From contig JADYZN010000037.1 in assembly GCA_020853095.1 (NCBI GenBank), positions 1 through 55,541 of the forward strand: a stretch of 55,541 bases of DNA. The letters run 5' to 3'. Numbering within the stretch: position 1 is the first letter of the stretch; each line of letters starts with the position of its first letter. Positions 52,176-55,541 of the stretch are shown piece by piece. Source of the stretch: Phycisphaerales bacterium. GTDB taxonomy: Bacteria; Planctomycetota; Phycisphaerae; Tepidisphaerales; Tepidisphaeraceae. A model generated the notes under the pieces. That model was not told the DNA's origin. It searched no databases and saw nothing but the letters and a program-made list of their open reading frames with translations. Made by a program: the position numbers and the translations under genes.

Positions 52176-52781
52176 TTACGATCCAACGGCCACGGCGACC
52201 GGACGGGCGGGGATGTTTAATCGTTCGCCGGCGCCCGATGGGGTCGTGGGCTTGGTGGTGGCCGCGGTCTTGTGGTCCGGTTGCAGAACCAAGGTCATCC
52301 GGCGGCCTTCCATTTTGGAATCCCGTTCGATCTTGCTGACCAGGAACAGCTCATCCTTGACCTTTTTCATGATGTCACGGCCGAGGTCGATGTGAGCCAT
52401 TTCCCGGCCGCGAAATTGGAGGGTGAACTGAACTTTGTTCCCCTCTTTCAGGAATTCGCGGGCGCGGTTGATCTTGATCATCAGGTCGTGATCGCCGATC
52501 TTGACGGTCTTGAATTTCAATTCCTTGAGCTGGCCGGCACGGCTGCTGGCGCGGCTTTTGTCTTCTTTCTTTTGTTGTTGATATCGCCATTTGCCGTAAT
52601 CCATGATTCGGCAGACGGGTGGGCGGGCGGTGGGGGCGACTTCAACCAGGTCCATGCCGGCTTCGCGGGCCATGCGAAGCGCTTCGTTGGTGGACACGAT
52701 GCCGACTTGCTCATCCTTATCGTTGATCAGGCGGATCGGTGAGATCCGGATCTGTTCGTTGTGGCGGAAATTCGTAGAAAT
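52176..52781 (-). CDS. infC: Translation initiation factor IF-3, probable ATT start
   Basis: About 201 residues. IF-3 blocks premature 50S joining and checks the start codon. Core: INDKDEQVGIVSTNEALRMA, DLVEVAPTARPPVCRIMDYG, QKKEDKSRASSRAGQLKELK, KIGDHDLMIKINRAREFLKE, GNKVQFTLQFRGREMAHIDL. No ATG lies before the conserved N-terminus. The best start is ATT at 52781, nine bases after AGGAG, giving a family-like beginning (STNFRHNEQIRISPIRLIND). IF-3 genes starting with AUU are known, and IF-3 itself represses them. A TTG at 52799 is in frame but has no ribosome site. The C-terminal TTKPTTPSGAGERLNIPARP is extra. Confidence 0.92.
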   Translation of the reverse strand: MSTNFRHNEQIRISPIRLINDKDEQVGIVSTNEALRMAREAGMDLVEVAPTARPPVCRIMDYGKWRYQQQKKEDKSRASSRAGQLKELKFKTVKIGDHDLMIKINRAREFLKEGNKVQFTLQFRGREMAHIDLGRDIMKKVKDELFLVSKIERDSKMEGRRMTLVLQPDHKTAATTKPTTPSGAGERLNIPARPVAVAVGS

Positions 52782-52813
52782 GGCGTTCTTCTCCTGCAAA
52801 AAGGTCCAACCGC

Positions 52814-52832
52814 CGGGAAAAACACTTTCCCG
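52814..52832 (-). promoter_or_regulatory. Hairpin in the infC leader
   Basis: Perfect 7-bp stem CGGGAAA/TTTCCCG, 18 bases upstream of the infC ribosome site on the minus strand. It may influence IF-3 autoregulation. The rest of 52833-53054 shows no gene, only AT-rich stretches that could hold the infC promoter. Confidence 0.4.
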
Positions 52833-53054
52833 TTAAGCGGAATGGAACGCAAAAATCAAGCCAAAAGGGGAAAATCCCAACCTGTTTTGAAGGTTATCTC
52901 CCCGAAGCTATACGTCAAAATGCCATGCCGGTGCGGCCGGTCAGAGCCAACCTGGCGCCAGCATGACCACATTATGAGACATAATCGGCTTATTTGCAAG
53001 CGTTTCCTGACAGAATATGCAAAAGTCCGTGGCCGTACCCCCCTCCGAATAAGT

Positions 53055-53081
53055 AAAAAACCCGCCCAAAGGGACGGGTTT
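53055..53081 (-). terminator. Intrinsic terminator after tRNA-Leu
   Basis: On the minus strand AACCCG-t-CCC, TTT loop, GGG-CGGGTT, then a T-run. It lies directly downstream of the tRNA. Confidence 0.85.
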
Positions 53082-53085
53082 GATC

Positions 53086-53167
53086 TGCCCAGGACAGGAT
53101 TTGAACCTGCACGCCTTGCGGCGCTACCACCTCAAAGTAGTGCGTCTGCCAATTCCGCCACCTGGGC
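53086..53167 (-). tRNA. tRNA-Leu(GAG)
   Basis: An 82-base class II tRNA. Acceptor GCCCAGG pairs with CCTGGGC; the D-arm has GCGGAATTGGCAGACGC; the anticodon loop is TTGAGGT with GAG, closed by CTACT/GGTAG; a long variable arm and a GGTTCAAATCC T-arm follow. The discriminator is A; CCA is not encoded. It reads CUC/CUU leucine codons. Confidence 0.95.
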
Positions 53168-53209
53168 TTGAGTGGGGCATTATATCGGCCCAACCCATGG
53201 TGTCGAGGA

Positions 53210-54142
53210 TCATCGAGGGGTGGATTTCCATGCCTGGGGATGGTCGTCGCGGACCAGGTCCAAGTCTGCGGCGGCCGCGTTGGAACGGACCTGAGTTGGG
53301 TTTTTGCATCCCGGAATGACCGTTGTCACGGCCGGATGTTGCAGCACCCAGGCCAAGGCCCAGGTCGCCATCGGCACGCCGGTCGGCACTTCGGACTGTT
53401 CGATTTGTCTCACCTCGCGCAGGCGTTTTTCGACATCTTCGGGTTTGTAGCCGCTGCGGACATCATCCGATGCGAACCGGTCGCCCGGCCTGTATTTGCC
53501 GCTTAGAAAGCCGCTGGCCAGGGGGACGCGGGCCAGCACGCCCAGGTCCTGCCGCCGGCATGAGTCAAACACCCCTTGTTCGGGCTTGCGATCCAACCGA
53601 TTGTAAAGCACCTGGATCGTCTCCACCTGCGCGGCGGTCGAGAGGTCGGTCTGATGCAGGTTGTCGTTGGGCGCGATGGAATTGCCGATGTGGCGGACTT
53701 TTCCCTGTTCCTTGAGGCGGATCAGGGTCTGCTGCAATTCCCGCTGGTCGAACTCCTCGTTGCGAATTGAATGATATTGCAGGATGTCAACGTAGTCCGT
53801 CTTCAGCGCCCGCAGCGAATCTTCGAGCTGCCGCACCGCATCCCGTGGGGTGCGTTCATCGGTGCGTTTTAAGAATCCTTCAAAGCGGTGGCCGAATTTG
53901 GTTGCGATGATCCATTGGTCGCGGTTGCGATGAATGGCATTGCCGATCAGCGATTCGGAGGTGTGGTCGCCGTAACATTCGGCGGTGTCGATCAGGTTCA
54001 TGCCCAGATCGCGGGCGGTGTTGAGAATGTCACCGGCATCGTTCTGTGAAAAGTCCCTGGCCCATTCGCCGCCGAATTGCCACGTTCCCACCCCCACCAC
54101 CGACACGCGGATGTTGGTCTTTCCCAGCCTGCGATATTTCAT
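53210..54142 (-). CDS. Aldo/keto reductase
   Basis: A 310-residue AKR (KYRRLGKTNIRVSVVGVGTW). Tetrad: Asp and Tyr in LIDTAECYGD, Lys in IIATKFGH, His in ILQYHSIRN. The cofactor end TTVIPGCKNPTQVRSNAAAA is intact. An AAGGAG site lies before 54142; upstream in-frame codons are leader. It is the third AKR domain in the window and unrelated in position to the others. The substrate is unknown. Confidence 0.9.
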   Translation of the reverse strand: MKYRRLGKTNIRVSVVGVGTWQFGGEWARDFSQNDAGDILNTARDLGMNLIDTAECYGDHTSESLIGNAIHRNRDQWIIATKFGHRFEGFLKRTDERTPRDAVRQLEDSLRALKTDYVDILQYHSIRNEEFDQRELQQTLIRLKEQGKVRHIGNSIAPNDNLHQTDLSTAAQVETIQVLYNRLDRKPEQGVFDSCRRQDLGVLARVPLASGFLSGKYRPGDRFASDDVRSGYKPEDVEKRLREVRQIEQSEVPTGVPMATWALAWVLQHPAVTTVIPGCKNPTQVRSNAAAADLDLVRDDHPQAWKSTPR

Positions 54143-54303
54143 TTTGGTCGATCTCCTTGTGGCTTGATTGTAGGCCGACAAAATAACGTCAGTCGCGCGA
54201 AATCCAATAAGGCATGTGCCGATATTTGAACCGGAGGGACACTTGTGGCACAATTCCGAGCCGTTCGTCGTTTTCGTATCATCGCCGACAGGGTAATGGC
54301 CGC

Positions 54304-54777
54304 ATGTTATTGCAAACCAACAGTTACATCGTCCCCAAGGAAAAACGCGCCGAGCACACGCGGCTGATCCGCCGGTTTCGTCAGACGCTCAACCGTCTTG
54401 GTTGCGACAACTTTGAAATCTATGAGCAGGTCGGTCACAACTGGTCCAGCGGGGAAACATCCGGCCGGTTCGTCCAGATCATGCGGTTTCGCGATCGACG
54501 GCACCAGTTGTCCGTCCAAAGCGCCGAACGCACCGACGCCACCGCCCAGGCGTTGATCGCGGAATTCTGCGAGCTGATCAATTTTCCCTATCAGCAGCAG
54601 CAGGGGTTGTTCGCGGTCGGTTTTTATCAGGGCGTGCTGCCCACATCCCTGTCCCGATCCGAAACCCTCGACGATGAAGATCCGCTGCCCGAAGAAGTGA
54701 TCCCCGCCGATGAGGTGGTCGTGGAAAACGCTCCGGCCGATCCTCCCGAAACAGCGCCCCAAGAAGGCCCTTCGTAA
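54304..54777 (+). CDS. Conserved-looking hypothetical protein
   Basis: A 157-residue soluble protein (YIVPKEKRAEHTRLIRRFRQ, FEIYEQVGHNWSSGETSGRF, VQIMRFRDRRHQLSVQSAER) with a Glu/Pro-rich tail. The start block and layout recall small alpha/beta-barrel dimer proteins such as antibiotic-biosynthesis-monooxygenase folds, but I cannot name a family. GC codon use fits its neighbours. The ribosome site is weak. Confidence 0.6.
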   Translation: MLLQTNSYIVPKEKRAEHTRLIRRFRQTLNRLGCDNFEIYEQVGHNWSSGETSGRFVQIMRFRDRRHQLSVQSAERTDATAQALIAEFCELINFPYQQQQGLFAVGFYQGVLPTSLSRSETLDDEDPLPEEVIPADEVVVENAPADPPETAPQEGPS

Positions 54778-54960
54778 CGGGATTGGACCGGCGGCAATCG
54801 CACGCATCACTGTCAATCATCGCTCGATTATCAGACCCTGCGCTCCTACAATCCATACGAACGATGCGACCTTCGCCCGAAGTCGTCATTTTTCGGCGAA
54901 ACCGCTTGCTTTGTTTCGATTTAACTTCTCAAGGGGGTCGATGTTGAAAAGGAGGGAAAC

Positions 54961-55371
54961 ATGAAAACCATCATTCGACTGATCGTTCTTGTCCTGATCG
55001 TGGGCGGCTGGGGCCTGGCGGCCGCGGCGTTGCACGTGGTCCGCACACCTTCCACCATTACCGTGGTCCCAAAGAATCGGCTGGGTTTGCGTGACACCTA
55101 CGTGGACACCCGCTCCTGGACGATGGAGGATGTGGTCAAACACGCGGATGTCACCCGCCGGTTGATCGCGTTGGGCAAGGCCGATCTGCTGGGCAATGTC
55201 GCCAACCCGAAGGATGGCCAGCCATTGCAAGAGCAACTCCACGAAGCCCTGGACCGTGCCCAGCCACCGGCCGATGCCACCCAACCCGCCACGCGCACCG
55301 CATCACGCGATGGATTGACCGTCGCCAAGGCGATCAGCCAACTGGACATTGTCTGGGGCGAGGCGCGCTGA
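54961..55371 (+). CDS. Single-pass membrane protein, unknown function
   Basis: A 136-residue protein with AAGGAGG before ATG 54961. The N-terminus is a membrane segment (IIRLIVLVLIVGGWGLAAAA), followed by a polar domain (DVTRRLIALGKADLLGNVAN, then TVAKAISQLDIVWGEAR). No family is recognised. The 54778-54960 gap before it holds no other gene. Confidence 0.7.
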   Translation: MKTIIRLIVLVLIVGGWGLAAAALHVVRTPSTITVVPKNRLGLRDTYVDTRSWTMEDVVKHADVTRRLIALGKADLLGNVANPKDGQPLQEQLHEALDRAQPPADATQPATRTASRDGLTVAKAISQLDIVWGEAR

Positions 55372-55407
55372 AGTGCTGAATCGCTCGTTTGAAAACAGTG
55401 CCTGACA

Positions 55408-55437
55408 CAAAAAGGGTCCGCACGGGGTGCGGACCCT
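55408..55437 (-). terminator. Intrinsic terminator of a minus-strand unit beyond the window
   Basis: Perfect 11-bp stem AGGGTCCGCAC/GTGCGGACCCT with a GGG loop. The T-run lies on the minus strand (five A before it on the plus strand), so it ends transcription coming from the right edge. The adjoining 55438-55541 holds no ORF I can support; a TATACT at 55500-55505 could be a plus-strand -10. Confidence 0.7.
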
Positions 55438-55541
55438 ATCCATGAAAGGCATTTCGTTGTCAAGACCGATTTTTTCCCAATACAAAACCGTCCGCGCGTT
55501 ATACTTCTCGCGCCGCCTCGGAGGATAGGGCTCCGCAGGAG

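Noticed and set aside
55303-55485. Minus-strand ORF at the right edge
   Set aside because: It overlaps a clear terminator hairpin and the end of the plus-strand gene; the translation shows no domain.

Overview
The window is about 55.5 kb of GC-rich bacterial DNA. It looks like a planctomycete, most probably of the class Phycisphaerae. The clues are several secreted proteins with PEP-CTERM tails, large PVC-type exported proteins (S55-like, beta-propeller, DUF1570-like), many small convergent and divergent transcription units, and an operon-poor housekeeping layout in which infC is separated from rpmI-rplT. The assignment is inferred from gene content and style, not from a marker-gene comparison. 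There is no rRNA, CRISPR array, insertion sequence or phage module.

Layout. 1-3.8 kb: an exoprotein region with a LuxR-type regulator, a 54-residue basic peptide and two PEP-CTERM-type surface proteins, each of the last two preceded by an almost identical 103-bp element; a second LuxR-type regulator and a bactofilin-like protein face the other way. 3.9-9.1 kb: a one-polypeptide desaturase-Rieske-NqrF-type reductase, two lipoproteins and an AMP-forming acyl-CoA synthetase. 9.1-17.4 kb: a PEP-CTERM serine protease, then a complete suf Fe-S assembly operon (sufA-B-C-D followed by a SufS-SufE-SufT triple fusion and a GNAT protein) behind a promoter with a palindromic operator candidate. 17.4-20.6 kb: membrane phosphatase, FabZ-like dehydratase, long acyl carrier protein and a sorbosone/PQQ-type dehydrogenase. 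20.6-23.7 kb: tsf and rpsB (split by a nested inverted-repeat element), rpmI and rplT. 23.7-32.3 kb: an MCE protein, a DUF1570-like metalloprotease and a sugar region (Gfo/Idh-aldo/keto reductase fusion, DUF4432 epimerase, GH4 glycosidase, AraC regulator). 32.3-40.7 kb: cyclophilin, a c-type cytochrome, lipase, GntR regulator overlapping hisA, nrfHA for ammonifying nitrite reduction, a GT9 glycosyltransferase and a YkgJ-type protein. 40.7-48.4 kb: an S55-like protein and a beta-propeller protein, rpmH, an orphan sensor kinase and Mrp. 48.4-55.5 kb: rpmE, a lipoprotein, two aldo/keto reductases, miaA, hsp20, infC, tRNA-Leu(GAG) and two unknowns.

Themes. Fe-S and electron-transfer biochemistry recurs: the suf operon with a fused sulfur-transfer module, Mrp as an Fe-S carrier, a self-sufficient Rieske oxygenase/desaturase, and NrfHA. 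Domain fusion recurs too: desaturase-Rieske-reductase, SufS-SufE-SufT and Gfo/Idh-AKR. Candidate -24/-12 (sigma-54-like) promoters precede all three PEP-CTERM-type genes and, less perfectly, hsp20. Three genes in particular are easy to miss in automatic annotation: the 54-residue ORF at 1599-1763, rpmH at 45145-45279, and infC, which probably starts at an ATT codon.
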